Assembly: GCA_028818155.1 (NCBI GenBank)
Contig: JAPPOH010000001.1
Coordinates: 62,001 to 126,000 of the forward strand
Reading direction: 5' to 3'
Source: Candidatus Woesearchaeota archaeon
GTDB taxonomy: Archaea; Nanobdellota; Nanobdellia; Woesearchaeales; UBA525
Length of the DNA: 64,000 nucleotides
A program made the position numbers and the translations under genes. The first letter of the stretch is position 1. Each line of letters opens with the position of its first letter. Below are positions 1 through 9,289 of the stretch, piece by piece. Below the pieces are notes generated by a model. It was not told where the DNA came from, made no database searches, and worked only from the letters and a program-made list of their open reading frames with translations.

Positions 1-2370
1 AAAGTGTATCTCACAAACCTCCAAGGAGCACAGGACACCTTCGACCTGAAAGTTATCAGTAACAAGCAAACATTTCTCGAGTTTGATTACATCACAGACC
101 CTGCACCGAACATCACATCGCTCGTCATGAACAGCACAACAACCGCAAACACATCGGGAGAAAATCTCACGGCATACGTGAACGCGACAGCAGGTGCAGA
201 TATCATGTACGATTGGCGAATTAATAACATCAGCACTGCAGTCCTCTTGATGAACTTTGACCTTAACAACAGTAATGGAACGGGAAAGGTGAAAGACTAC
301 TCAACATTCAACAACAACGGCTCCGTCCAAGGACCCGTGTGGAATAGCACGGGCGGTCCGAACGGGACGGGTGCATACTTATTCGATGCCGGCGACTACA
401 TTGATCTCGCAGCACCAGACGATTTACCGAGCGGTTCAGATCCACGGTCAATGTGTGCCTGGGCGCAGGCAGACGACATCGGTGGCTTCCGCTGGATTAT
501 GAGTTTCGGAAAAGCTACAACTGGGCAGGCGATGGCGATCGGACAGTCAGGCGGCACAGCATATGGGAGTGGCTGGGGTGCTGACCTCACACACACGAAC
601 GTCTTTCCAGTGGGCGTCTGGGCACACATCTGCCTGACGTATGATGGGACGACAGCAACACTCTACGTCAATGGTACGAGTGTGAACTCCTCCACTCAGT
701 CGTGGAATCTCGTTCATGACGTTGCATATGTTGGCAGACAGGTGAACTCCGCTGAGGAATGGCAGGGATACATCGATGACGCAGCGATCTTCAACCGGAA
801 ACTCTCAGCAGCGCAAGTCCTCGCACTCTACAACGGCCGTCCGGATCTGATCGTCAGCCAAGAAACAGCAGGAGAAGAAATGTGGTCTGTCTGCGCGACA
901 CCGAATGATGGTGTGCAAGAAGGAACAGCAGTTTGTTCAGGCGAGATAGAAATTATCAACACCCCTCCTACTATCGATGTAATCGTCGTGAACAGCACAT
1001 GGGGTGCCAACGTTTCACGAGAAAACCTCACTGCGACAGGAACAACGAGTGACGCAGATGGGGAAACAGCAATAGTCAACTATGATTGGCGCTTGAACGA
1101 CACAAGTATTGCGGTGCTCAACATGAACTTCGATATCAACAATAGTAATGGAACTGATCATGTACGTGATTACTCTATGCACAACAACAATGGCTCTGTG
1201 CAAGGCGCAACATGGACGAAGACAGGCGGCTATGACGGCACGGGTGGCTATCACTTTGATGGCTCTGCATATATTGACCTTGCTGCGCCGAGTGATTTAC
1301 CAAGTGGAACAAATCCGCGTTCAATGTGTGCGTGGGCGAAGCCTGATGATCTTTCTGGGTTTAGCTGGGTGATGAGTTTTGGTACTGCGAGCACAGGCCA
1401 AGCAATGGCGATCGGACAGTCGGGCGGCATTGCGTATGGGAGTGGGTGGGGTGCTGACCTCACGCATGGTGGTGCATTCTCTGTTGGTGTCTGGACGCAC
1501 GTCTGTCTGACGTACAATGGGACGTATGCAACACTGTATCTCGATGGTGTGAATGTTACTGGCTCGACGATGTCGTGGAATCTTGTGCATAACGTTGCGT
1601 ACGTCGGCAGGCAGGTGAATTCTGCAGAAGGCTGGGAAGGGTATATTGATGATGTGTTCATTTTCAATCGGAGCATTACAGATGAACAAGTGGCAGCGCT
1701 CTATAATGATCGCCCTGACCTAATCGTCAGTCAAGAAACGCAACCAGGAAACAATTGGTCCGCGTGTGGCACGCCGCATGACAGAATAGATGAGGGAAAC
1801 ACACTCTGTAGTGGAGGACTTGAGATCCTTATCAACGCGCCGGTCACTGAGAGCGCGGTCACAAACGTCAGCAGTCCTGTAGCAAATGCCACGTCAGTTA
1901 ACATCAGTGCAACGATCACAGATGATGATGTCATTGACACAGTGCTTATTGAGATCACGCCACCAATGAGCTCAGCATTCAATATGACAACGACCAATAG
2001 TGGCGACACATTCTATAATGCGACTCTTCTTGATGAGTTCGGCCTTTGGTTCTTCCGATTCTTTGCGAACGATACAGAAGGCAATGTGGGTACTCGTGTC
2101 GCAGCACAGGATCAGCTCGGTAATTTGTATGTGGACGTCAATACGTGTGCAACACCAAGCATGGACAATAATTGGACGGTGAACGCCTCTGATAACTGTG
2201 CAAAAACGAATCAAGTGATAACACTCGGTTCAGGATCAACGACAGTCTATGAAGATGGCTATTTACACTTGACAAACAGCACAATGTATGTGGATATGCT
2301 CGTCGTTGAGACGGGCATGGGGACCACGCGTGTCATTATCGAGCAGGGTTCGAAAATCGTTGTGAGTTAG
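1..2370 (+). CDS. Secreted surface protein with two LamG-like domains (5' partial)
   Basis: The reading frame is already open at base 1, so the start lies upstream of the window. Two concanavalin A-like/LamG domains are visible, at about residues 83-285 and 375-575. They are near-repeats, sharing CAWA, AIGQSGG, YGSGWGADLTH, YVGRQVNSAE and GYIDD, and each is followed by a conserved RPDLIVSQET linker. The tail from about residue 610 looks like a beta-sandwich (Ig/cadherin-like). N-x-S/T sequons are very frequent, which suggests an exported, N-glycosylated protein. LamG folds usually bind carbohydrate or protein ligands, so a role in adhesion is inferred. No C-terminal anchor is seen. Confidence 0.85.
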   Translation, partial: KVYLTNLQGAQDTFDLKVISNKQTFLEFDYITDPAPNITSLVMNSTTTANTSGENLTAYVNATAGADIMYDWRINNISTAVLLMNFDLNNSNGTGKVKDYSTFNNNGSVQGPVWNSTGGPNGTGAYLFDAGDYIDLAAPDDLPSGSDPRSMCAWAQADDIGGFRWIMSFGKATTGQAMAIGQSGGTAYGSGWGADLTHTNVFPVGVWAHICLTYDGTTATLYVNGTSVNSSTQSWNLVHDVAYVGRQVNSAEEWQGYIDDAAIFNRKLSAAQVLALYNGRPDLIVSQETAGEEMWSVCATPNDGVQEGTAVCSGEIEIINTPPTIDVIVVNSTWGANVSRENLTATGTTSDADGETAIVNYDWRLNDTSIAVLNMNFDINNSNGTDHVRDYSMHNNNGSVQGATWTKTGGYDGTGGYHFDGSAYIDLAAPSDLPSGTNPRSMCAWAKPDDLSGFSWVMSFGTASTGQAMAIGQSGGIAYGSGWGADLTHGGAFSVGVWTHVCLTYNGTYATLYLDGVNVTGSTMSWNLVHNVAYVGRQVNSAEGWEGYIDDVFIFNRSITDEQVAALYNDRPDLIVSQETQPGNNWSACGTPHDRIDEGNTLCSGGLEILINAPVTESAVTNVSSPVANATSVNISATITDDDVIDTVLIEITPPMSSAFNMTTTNSGDTFYNATLLDEFGLWFFRFFANDTEGNVGTRVAAQDQLGNLYVDVNTCATPSMDNNWTVNASDNCAKTNQVITLGSGSTTVYEDGYLHLTNSTMYVDMLVVETGMGTTRVIIEQGSKIVVS

Positions 2371-2472
2371 TACTAATTAAGTAATCAAAAAGTATATAAA
2401 GAAGCTTATTAAAGACATAAAAAAGTACTTAAGGGACAACAGAGTACTGCAACAGCGATTACAGTCTTCCCT

Positions 2473-2616
2473 ATGAAAATAGTCGAACATAACGGACAAT
2501 ATAGAGTCACATTGCCAAAAGACCTTGTCAAAGACAAAGGACTCAAATCTGGCGATGAAATCAGATTCCTCGAGGACCTCGATGGGAGGGTATTCCTCAA
2601 GGTACTGAAGACGTAA
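2473..2616 (+). CDS. Small AbrB/SpoVT-like DNA-binding protein (47 aa)
   Basis: A 47-residue ORF starts at ATG 2473. It reads as one swapped-hairpin AbrB half: GQYRVTLPKDLVKDKGLKSGDEI, written here as its two parts GQYRVTLPKDL and KSGDEI, then a short FLED...VFLKVLK strand. AbrB folds of this size act as dimeric transcription factors or antitoxins. No toxin follows directly, because the next gene has its own promoter and its own AbrB domain. It may be an orphan antitoxin or a small regulator. Possible TATA elements lie upstream (AGTATATAAAG near 2390 and AGTACTTAAGG near 2427). Confidence 0.7.
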   Translation: MKIVEHNGQYRVTLPKDLVKDKGLKSGDEIRFLEDLDGRVFLKVLKT

Positions 2617-2697
2617 GTCTTCAATTCTTCATCCGGCCCTTTCACCCCCAAACGATGGGCCGGTGTTTTCTTCTCATAGATACGACGATGAATCAAA

Positions 2698-2720
2698 AAG
2701 TATAAATATAAGTTATACTT
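2698..2720. promoter_or_regulatory. Inverted repeat over the vapBC promoter
   Basis: The arms AAGTATAA and TTATACTT are perfect reverse complements separated by 7 nt. They overlap the TATA region and end 11 nt before the start of the vapB-like gene. This placement suits autorepression by the AbrB-fold antitoxin (inference). Confidence 0.55.
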
Positions 2721-2731
2721 TTTTCTAACTT

Positions 2732-2986
2732 ATGGTAGGAATTACAACAGAACGAAAAATTGGTCCAAAGGGACAGGTGGTTATACCAAAAATATTCAGA
2801 AACGCGATGAATATCAACCCTGGTGAAACAATACAGTTTCATATGGAAGAAAACACACTTTCTATCAGTAAAGAACAACAAAACATCATAGAATTTATGG
2901 AACAAACAGCAACGAACAACGCACATGTTAACTCGGACAAAGATTATGAAGCAATGATGGAGGAGAGATGGAAAAAGTCTACATAG
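2732..2986 (+). CDS. vapB: VapB-type antitoxin with AbrB domain
   Basis: 84 residues. The N-terminal AbrB/MazE fold is clear (RKIGPKGQVVIPK, then NPGETIQF). The C-terminal 40 residues are acidic/amphipathic (EFMEQTA, DYEAMMEERW), as expected for the toxin-neutralising tail. The 3' end overlaps the following PIN-domain gene by 19 nt, so the two are translationally coupled. In this family the antitoxin binds its toxin and represses its own promoter; the inverted repeat just upstream is the likely operator. Confidence 0.88.
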   Translation: MVGITTERKIGPKGQVVIPKIFRNAMNINPGETIQFHMEENTLSISKEQQNIIEFMEQTATNNAHVNSDKDYEAMMEERWKKST

Positions 2987-3375
2987 ACTCCAACATCTTC
3001 GTCTATGGATTCACAGACGGAGGAAAAAAAGGAGTGTCTGCGCGAACATTTCTCAATAAGGTGAGTGAAGGAAAGATACGAGCACACACAGCAACACTCA
3101 CATTTGATGAAGTGAGTTGGAAATTGCTCAAACTTCTTGATCGAACACTTGCACTGGAAGCAATGAAGAAATTTCTCACATTCCCATTTCTCACATTCCT
3201 TGATGTTGACAAAGGAATACTTCAAGAGTCATGCAGACTCATAGAACATCAGAAACTGCTCCCGAGAGATGCAATTCACGCAGCTGCGTGTTTCACGAAC
3301 AATATCACAACGATCGTTTCCGAAGATAAAGATTTCGATGCTGTGAAAGGTTTACACAGAAAGGCACTCGCATAG
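2968..3375 (+). CDS. vapC: VapC-type PIN-domain ribonuclease toxin
   Basis: 135 residues with a complete PIN domain. The first acidic residue is in YIDSNIFVYGF (Asp7), the middle acidic residue in LTFDEVSWKL, a third in LLPRDAIHAAA, and the last in SEDKDFDAVKGL. These are the Mg-binding acids of the family. VapC toxins cleave RNA, often initiator tRNA or 23S rRNA; the target cannot be read from sequence. The gene lies immediately downstream of, and overlaps, its AbrB-fold antitoxin. Confidence 0.9.
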   Translation: MEKVYIDSNIFVYGFTDGGKKGVSARTFLNKVSEGKIRAHTATLTFDEVSWKLLKLLDRTLALEAMKKFLTFPFLTFLDVDKGILQESCRLIEHQKLLPRDAIHAAACFTNNITTIVSEDKDFDAVKGLHRKALA

Positions 3376-3433
3376 AATGTTTCTTCTCGAGTAGTGACGC
3401 ATCCTTTTAAACGACTTTCTCGAGAACAACACT

Positions 3434-3844
3434 ATGGGGTCACGTGCACAAGCAGCTATGGAATACCTCCTTATCGTTGGTCTTTCTGCAATGCTCGTCC
3501 TCCCACTCATCGTAGTGAGTATGAGCCAATCACAACGATTTGCGGACGACATCACTGCATCGCAAGTGGAGAACATCGCTGGCGCGATCATTGACTCAGC
3601 GAACACGGTGTACTACTCGGGCGAGCCAGCAAAGAAGACAATCGTACTGAACTTTCCAGAACGCATTCAATCTGTTACTGTGAACAATGACAGCATCCTC
3701 TTCACAGTTATGAGCTCATCCGGTACATACGAGTACGTGCGGTACACAAACGGCCCCCTCAATGGCACCATCAGAACCTTCGCAGGACTCCACAGAATCA
3801 CACTAGAAGCATGGCAAAACCAAGTCAATATCACCGATCAGTAG
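3434..3844 (+). CDS. Type IV pilin-like protein with class III signal peptide
   Basis: 136 residues. A short basic leader is followed by QAAMEYLLIVGLSAMLVLPL, the archaeal class III prepilin motif. Prepilin peptidase is expected to cut before Gln, leaving Glu at +5. The rest is a small beta-rich domain with one sequon. It is the first gene of a five-gene run of pilin-like proteins (3434-9275), with a TATA-like TTTTAAACG about 30 nt upstream. It is a probable minor pilin of a type IV pilus-like filament at the cell surface. Confidence 0.82.
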   Translation: MGSRAQAAMEYLLIVGLSAMLVLPLIVVSMSQSQRFADDITASQVENIAGAIIDSANTVYYSGEPAKKTIVLNFPERIQSVTVNNDSILFTVMSSSGTYEYVRYTNGPLNGTIRTFAGLHRITLEAWQNQVNITDQ

Positions 3845-4212
3845 GACAAGTCTCCATTGAATTCATCTCAATGGTAGGTATCGGCTTCGTCTTCGCAGCA
3901 CTCCTCCTGCTGATCGTCAATCAATTGGTGAGTGAGAAAGCGGATGAAGAACGGAGACACCAGATCAATAACCTTGGGTACTTCATCCAAGATGAACTCC
4001 TCCTCGCAGAAAGCGTGCATGACGGGTATGAACGAACGTTCACCGTTCCACAAACACTGGGGAAATTTCCCTACACTATCAACAGCACCACAACATCCAT
4101 CACTATTATGAGCGGAAAAATGACAACAACATTCACCATTCCAACAATAACAGGCAGCATCCAGAAAGGAGCAAACACAATAAACAAAGATGGCAGCATC
4201 ACGATCACGTAA
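3811..4212 (+). CDS. Type IV pilin-like protein
   Basis: 133 residues. The N-terminus carries a basic stretch and GQVSIEFISMVGIGFVFAAL, a class III prepilin motif with Glu at +5 after Gly-Gln cleavage, followed by a hydrophobic helix. The remainder is polar and Thr/Ser-rich (NSTTTSITIMSGK). The ORF overlaps the previous pilin gene by 34 nt and the next one by 23 nt, so the operon is translationally coupled. It is a probable minor pilin or pseudopilin. Confidence 0.8.
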   Translation: MAKPSQYHRSVGQVSIEFISMVGIGFVFAALLLLIVNQLVSEKADEERRHQINNLGYFIQDELLLAESVHDGYERTFTVPQTLGKFPYTINSTTTSITIMSGKMTTTFTIPTITGSIQKGANTINKDGSITIT

Positions 4213-5251
4213 GGCACAGGCAATCACGATCGACTTCGCAATGTCGCTCTTTATCTTCGTTGTCGCTCTCGTTGCAGGCTTTAGCATTTTCATCAACACG
4301 TTCCCTGATACGGACTATGATAGAACGAGAAGAAATGCACACGTCGCAGCTAGCATTCTTATGTCAGATGGCAACCCAAGCTCATGGACGACAGATACCG
4401 TCATCAGAGCAGGGCTTTTATCAGACGACCACCTCAGTTTGCGAAAATACAATGAACTCGGAGAACTCAACAGAACAGCGCTCAGAACAGCGCTCAGACT
4501 TGACACGGAGTACATGTACATCTACATCACAAATAGCACAGGTGACATTATCTCACTCAGGAATACATCGTGTGGCATCGGCGATCTCACTGTTGCAGGA
4601 ACACAATACACCAGGCCTTTGCGCGGTGCACAACTCGACACGACATTCACACTGAACACAACACAGTATGACAGCACAAACTACTCGGCACTCATCAACA
4701 ACATCAACACGTACGACATACTTATTCTCACACAAACACTCGAGAACGAGACACTCGCGTCAGATGCACTCAATGATACTGCAATACGAACAAAAACAGT
4801 TGTTCTTGTAGGAACAACGAACACGAACGCGTATGGGGAAAACGCAACAAACGCAACAGCAACAGACATTACATTTATTCATACAGACCCATTCCTCGGG
4901 AATATCACGAACGGTTCTTCGTGGAACGTCTCGGACGTGATGTACCTCGAACCCCTTCCCCCCGGCGCTACAGTCTTGGCTGAGTCAGATGCCGGAGACC
5001 CGGTCATCGCATCGTGGTTGTACAAGGACACAACAGTCTACTATTACGGTGTCACGAATGGCACACAAGGAAACGAGACACTCTGGGAGCAGCTCAACTA
5101 CGGGATAGAGCAAGAACTCAGGCCATCATACCTTACATGTCAAACACCCACGCCACCAGGGAGCGCAGCACATATTAATGAGCAAGAACGTGTCACAGTC
5201 CTACATGACGATCCAGTCACGATACACTTACTGATGTGGGTGAACCAATGA
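4190..5251 (+). CDS. Large pilin-like surface protein
   Basis: 353 residues. The N-terminus has basic residues, then KAQAITIDFAMSLFIFVVAL, a prepilin-like motif with an acidic residue in the right place and a hydrophobic helix. The body is rich in N-x-S/T sequons. Residues of about 150-320 include an alpha/beta-looking segment (INTYDILILTQTLENETL, then TVVLVGTTN), which could be a flavodoxin/GATase-like or CARF-like fold; this is not certain. It sits between two small pilins and the vWA adhesin, so it is probably part of the same filament or its tip. Confidence 0.72.
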   Translation: MAASRSRKAQAITIDFAMSLFIFVVALVAGFSIFINTFPDTDYDRTRRNAHVAASILMSDGNPSSWTTDTVIRAGLLSDDHLSLRKYNELGELNRTALRTALRLDTEYMYIYITNSTGDIISLRNTSCGIGDLTVAGTQYTRPLRGAQLDTTFTLNTTQYDSTNYSALINNINTYDILILTQTLENETLASDALNDTAIRTKTVVLVGTTNTNAYGENATNATATDITFIHTDPFLGNITNGSSWNVSDVMYLEPLPPGATVLAESDAGDPVIASWLYKDTTVYYYGVTNGTQGNETLWEQLNYGIEQELRPSYLTCQTPTPPGSAAHINEQERVTVLHDDPVTIHLLMWVNQ

Positions 5252-8200
5252 ACAGAGGGTTTGTTTTCACACTCGACGCGCTCATCGCGGCGCTCATACT
5301 CATAAGCGGCATTCTCCTCGTCAGCAAAGCATTCATCGCTGACACGAACACAATCGAGCTGCAATCGGTGAGCGAAGACACAGCAAATTTGCTCGATGTC
5401 ATCCCAACAAAAGAATCTACAGACCCCGTTACGATTGCAGAATTACTGAATGGCTCTATTACCGATGGCAACGTCAGCATTTTGAACCAAATTGGCTACT
5501 ACTGGGCGCAGGGAGACCTGACTGAGGCGAGAAATCTGGCGCAATTCTACCTTGACAAAGCGTATCCTAACGGGGGCATCAGATTGTCAATCGAGAACAC
5601 AGTTATCTACGAACGAAACGGCACAGGGAGCGATGTGCTCGTAACAAAGAGAATGATCACCGGCATCGCTGAGGGAGAGGCCATTACTGGCTCAAGCGCA
5701 TCAGCATATCTCCGGAAAATCAAAAGTAAGCGTACTGCTGCATTTATTCCATTCGGCGGCTTCCTTGGTGAAGGAAATTTTTCTGTCGTGACAACGGAAC
5801 TTCCAAGTGATGCGAACGTCACAGATATCATCGTTGAAGGAGACTTTCAACAGCCGATGATGTTTTTCATTAACGGAAACGCATGCGACACGCTGACACC
5901 AACACCAACGTTCTTGACACCAAGCACATGGAACTTTACAAACTGCACATCGTTCATGAACCCTGCAGCGTCCAACACGCTCTCGTTTAACTATACAGAA
6001 ACCATGAACGGATCATACGTCGCAGGGGGCTTCGTGAAGGTGCTCTATACAACAGATGAAATCAACAGTGCACAGAACGAATCAATTTACAACTTTCCAG
6101 CTATCGCCGGGCTCATCAACCTCTATGATGGGTTCTACATCGATGGTAATGTCTCAGATATGAATATCACGCTCCATTTCCAAAGCAATTACACATCCTA
6201 CTTGACAGTCGGAAACGCAAGCTGGCAATTCGCGGGTAGTGCAGGTGAACAAACGATCACGATCAACGAATCAGAAGTCGCAAGCACATTTGCCAGTGTC
6301 GGCATGAATGTCTCCGAAATCGGTCAGCAAACAATTCCGCTCAGATTCGGCATCGGCTCTGTCGTGGTGACAGGTGCGCCATCAGATACGGTCATGGTAA
6401 CGGATACTTCTGGCAGCATGGAGTGGTGCAGCCTTCAGTCATCGGTGGACTGTTACGATTCATGCGGCTGCGGACCATGTAGTTCCGGCGGCGGCACATG
6501 TGGCTCACAATTCTGTGGCATCTATAGCACGTGTGCTTCAGGAGATGTCGAACGCCTTGTCGGAGCACAGAACGCAACGAATAGTTTTATTGATTTCATG
6601 CTCAACAACACAGGACCCCTTATCGGACTAGCAGAGTTCGGAAGTAGCACGAAAAGCTCACAGGCGCTCTCGGATAACGCAACACTCTTACAAACTCTCG
6701 TGAATGGGTACACGCACAATGGCGGCACGTGCATTTGCTGCGGCGTGAACACAGCGATCGCACTCTTAACAACATCCTCATCGGGATTCAACCTTGTTAC
6801 GAGAAGTACATCAGGATGGAAGTACAACACGGACGACCTTGGATCACCACCTGCAGGATGGACCACGATCGCGTACGACGATAGCTCATGGCGTGATGGC
6901 ACAACACCAATCGGTTTCCTCTACGGAGGGCTAGGGACAAGCATTCCGTGCTGTAGCCAGTGGTATGTCGGTGACTACTTCTACAGAAAGAATTTCACGG
7001 TTGTAAACGCCACAGATATTGCGAGCGCAAGTCTCTTTGCTGTGACAGATGATGGCGCAGATATCTATGTGAACGGTAACCTTATTGACAACGATTACGG
7101 CGATTATCACTCAGCATTTTATTGGAACAGAAACAACATCTCGATTAACCCTTCGTTCCTCGTTGAAGGAGAGAACGTGGTCGCAGTCAGACAGTGGCAC
7201 GGCTCACAATGGTGGCGACCACTCTACCTGGATGTTGAAATCACCGCGAGCTACAATGCAACAGTGGAAGCACGAACGAAAAATATTATTGTGATGACGG
7301 ACGGTCAAGCAGGAACGACATGCAGTGAACAACCAAATAGCACAGCAACTGCCGATGCAATCCAATCAGCATGTGATGCGTATCAAGATAGTGGTATTAA
7401 TGTCTACACAGTAGGATTTGGTGCTGACGCAGACACAGCAACACTCCAATCCATGGCAAATTGTGGGAATGGCGAATATTTCGCTGCATCAAACGCGACA
7501 GCACTGAATGACGTCTTTAGCACTATCGCAGGCGCAATCATCGATAGTTCAAGCACACAAGCAGCTATCATAGAAGGAACACCAACAACAACATACCTCT
7601 TCAGCGATAGTCAAATCGACGCAAACTACACAACGACGCAGCAAGCAGCACAACCGAACGAGATAGAAATCACTGTGCAGACAGACCAACTGGCAAACTG
7701 CTCTGACATTGTCGAGCTCTATTCAGGTGTACGATTCTTAGATGCGGTTGTGAATTCATACTCCGGTGATTTCTGGACGAGCGAGGTGAATGTGAATGGC
7801 GCAACGCTTTACAATCTCAGTCAATACGCAACAACATTCACGAGCTTCGGAGACCCGTACCAAATCCATATTCCTGTAGCAAATCTCGTTGATGGGAATA
7901 ACACGTTCAACGTTTCTATAGGTTCTGACGGCACAAACATCAGTCCTGTATGCTCATCGAACAATTCTGCCATCTATACCATTGCGGTAAACCTTTCCAC
8001 TGAGAGAACACAAGTTGTCTCAAACGCTGAAGGATGTAATTGGGTTGTCGCATTCATTGACAATTCAACGCTGAATTTAACGGTGCCAACAGCCTATGTT
8101 GGAAACAACTCATGCGCTTATCTGCCAGGCAACATCACGTATGATGATGGAGATGCATATCAACTTGGCGTTGCACAAGTGTTGCAAAATCTTGATTTTA

Positions 8201-8322
8201 AGAACGAAGGCATGCTTTCCATTTCACTTGAAGCACAAGATCTCGAGATCGTGGTCACGACAATTGATCAAGTCCCTTACTTGTGGGGCCCTGCACTTGC
8301 TACACTCGAGGTCTGGCGATGA
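5248..8322 (+). CDS. Pilin-anchored vWA-domain adhesin
   Basis: 1,024 residues from ATG 5248 (MNRGFVFTLDALIAAL), a pilin-like N-terminal helix without a processed leader motif as clear as its neighbours. A von Willebrand A domain begins at about residue 380 with the MIDAS motif DTSGSM and resumes at about residue 680 (IIVMTDGQAG, then VYTVGFGADAD). Between these parts lie a Cys-rich loop (about 388-430) and a jelly-roll/galactose-binding-like insert (about 515-675, with DDSSWRDGTTPIG, NVVAVRQWHG). The C-terminal 300 residues are beta-rich. vWA proteins at pilus tips mediate adhesion; by analogy this is the likely tip adhesin. It overlaps the upstream gene by 4 nt (ATGA). Confidence 0.85.
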   Translation: MNRGFVFTLDALIAALILISGILLVSKAFIADTNTIELQSVSEDTANLLDVIPTKESTDPVTIAELLNGSITDGNVSILNQIGYYWAQGDLTEARNLAQFYLDKAYPNGGIRLSIENTVIYERNGTGSDVLVTKRMITGIAEGEAITGSSASAYLRKIKSKRTAAFIPFGGFLGEGNFSVVTTELPSDANVTDIIVEGDFQQPMMFFINGNACDTLTPTPTFLTPSTWNFTNCTSFMNPAASNTLSFNYTETMNGSYVAGGFVKVLYTTDEINSAQNESIYNFPAIAGLINLYDGFYIDGNVSDMNITLHFQSNYTSYLTVGNASWQFAGSAGEQTITINESEVASTFASVGMNVSEIGQQTIPLRFGIGSVVVTGAPSDTVMVTDTSGSMEWCSLQSSVDCYDSCGCGPCSSGGGTCGSQFCGIYSTCASGDVERLVGAQNATNSFIDFMLNNTGPLIGLAEFGSSTKSSQALSDNATLLQTLVNGYTHNGGTCICCGVNTAIALLTTSSSGFNLVTRSTSGWKYNTDDLGSPPAGWTTIAYDDSSWRDGTTPIGFLYGGLGTSIPCCSQWYVGDYFYRKNFTVVNATDIASASLFAVTDDGADIYVNGNLIDNDYGDYHSAFYWNRNNISINPSFLVEGENVVAVRQWHGSQWWRPLYLDVEITASYNATVEARTKNIIVMTDGQAGTTCSEQPNSTATADAIQSACDAYQDSGINVYTVGFGADADTATLQSMANCGNGEYFAASNATALNDVFSTIAGAIIDSSSTQAAIIEGTPTTTYLFSDSQIDANYTTTQQAAQPNEIEITVQTDQLANCSDIVELYSGVRFLDAVVNSYSGDFWTSEVNVNGATLYNLSQYATTFTSFGDPYQIHIPVANLVDGNNTFNVSIGSDGTNISPVCSSNNSAIYTIAVNLSTERTQVVSNAEGCNWVVAFIDNSTLNLTVPTAYVGNNSCAYLPGNITYDDGDAYQLGVAQVLQNLDFKNEGMLSISLEAQDLEIVVTTIDQVPYLWGPALATLEVWR

Positions 8323-9275
8323 AACGTGGCTTCTTCTATACAATTACGGTGTTCGTGTTTCTCATCGCACTCTTCATTCTGTTCGTGATCATTGGGAGTA
8401 GGAACGCGCTTGAGGAACAGCAAGGAACAACCTCGCGCGTACGTACGATGAATGCATTCTTGGAGCAACTCGAAGAAGATAGCAAGCGTGCAGCATTCAT
8501 TTCAGGTGTCCACACACTCATCGCACTTGAGCAGCAGATTGTGGATACAGGAAATTTTTTGGCAACACCTGAGGATGACTTCCGAGAGATTTTTTTGACG
8601 GGTGCCTTGGACAACAGGTCGTTCGACATTATGGAAAACTCAACGTTCACGCACTACTTAGATCGTGTGCAACTGATTGCGGATCGAACAGGCATTCTTA
8701 TTGATGTGAATGTCACGAATGTCACGATCAGGCAGAACGACCCATGGAATGTTCTCATCGAGTACACGCTCGAGGAAAACATGACAGATACGTCAGGTGT
8801 CGCGTCATGGGTTGATGACACCCGGATCAGTGTGAAGATCCCTATCACAAGTGTGAAAGATCCTTTGTTCTCTGTCTTCACACTCTCCCGCATCACGCAC
8901 ATTATCAAGCAAACAAACGTCTCCCAGTTCGTTGATGACACAGGCGATGCAAACGACTCAACAGGACTACAACAATTCTTCAACGAATCAGAGTACACAG
9001 CGAATCCAAACGCGCCAAGCTTTTTCATGCGTCTACAGGGGAATCTCTCCGCTTCACCACATGGCATTGAGAGCTTTATTGACGCGGTTGAGTTTGATAA
9101 TCAAGGACTTACCGTCACAATCACACGATCACATGTGGATTGGCTCTACTTTGGTTCTACAATTTCTGACGACATTTGCAATATTCAAACAATGCCTGGC
9201 ACCTTTAAGTTAGACACAGAACATCTTGATACGTACCAGATCAACGGAACGCTCAACTACACGACGTGTATATAA
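8319..9275 (+). CDS. Membrane-anchored pilin-like protein, last gene of the adhesin operon
   Basis: 318 residues. I chose ATG 8319 because it overlaps the adhesin stop (ATGA) and opens directly into MKRGFFYTITVFVFLIALFI, an N-terminal transmembrane helix. The ectodomain has a short coiled-coil-like start (LEEQQGTTSRVRTMNAFLEQ) and then beta-rich sequence with several sequons and a few cysteines near the C-terminus. No enzyme motif is seen. Its position suggests a structural partner of the vWA adhesin. Confidence 0.75.
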   Translation: MKRGFFYTITVFVFLIALFILFVIIGSRNALEEQQGTTSRVRTMNAFLEQLEEDSKRAAFISGVHTLIALEQQIVDTGNFLATPEDDFREIFLTGALDNRSFDIMENSTFTHYLDRVQLIADRTGILIDVNVTNVTIRQNDPWNVLIEYTLEENMTDTSGVASWVDDTRISVKIPITSVKDPLFSVFTLSRITHIIKQTNVSQFVDDTGDANDSTGLQQFFNESEYTANPNAPSFFMRLQGNLSASPHGIESFIDAVEFDNQGLTVTITRSHVDWLYFGSTISDDICNIQTMPGTFKLDTEHLDTYQINGTLNYTTCI

Positions 9276-9289
9276 AAAAAAGAAAAAAG
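9274..9289 (-). terminator. T-rich terminator after the secreted Cys-rich gene
   Basis: On the minus strand the stop codon at 9290-9292 is followed directly by TTTTTTCTTTTTTTT. Oligo-T tracts of this kind are intrinsic termination signals in archaea. Confidence 0.55.

Noticed and set aside
1251-1689. Minus-strand frames over the second LamG unit
   Set aside because: Antisense shadows of the LamG gene.
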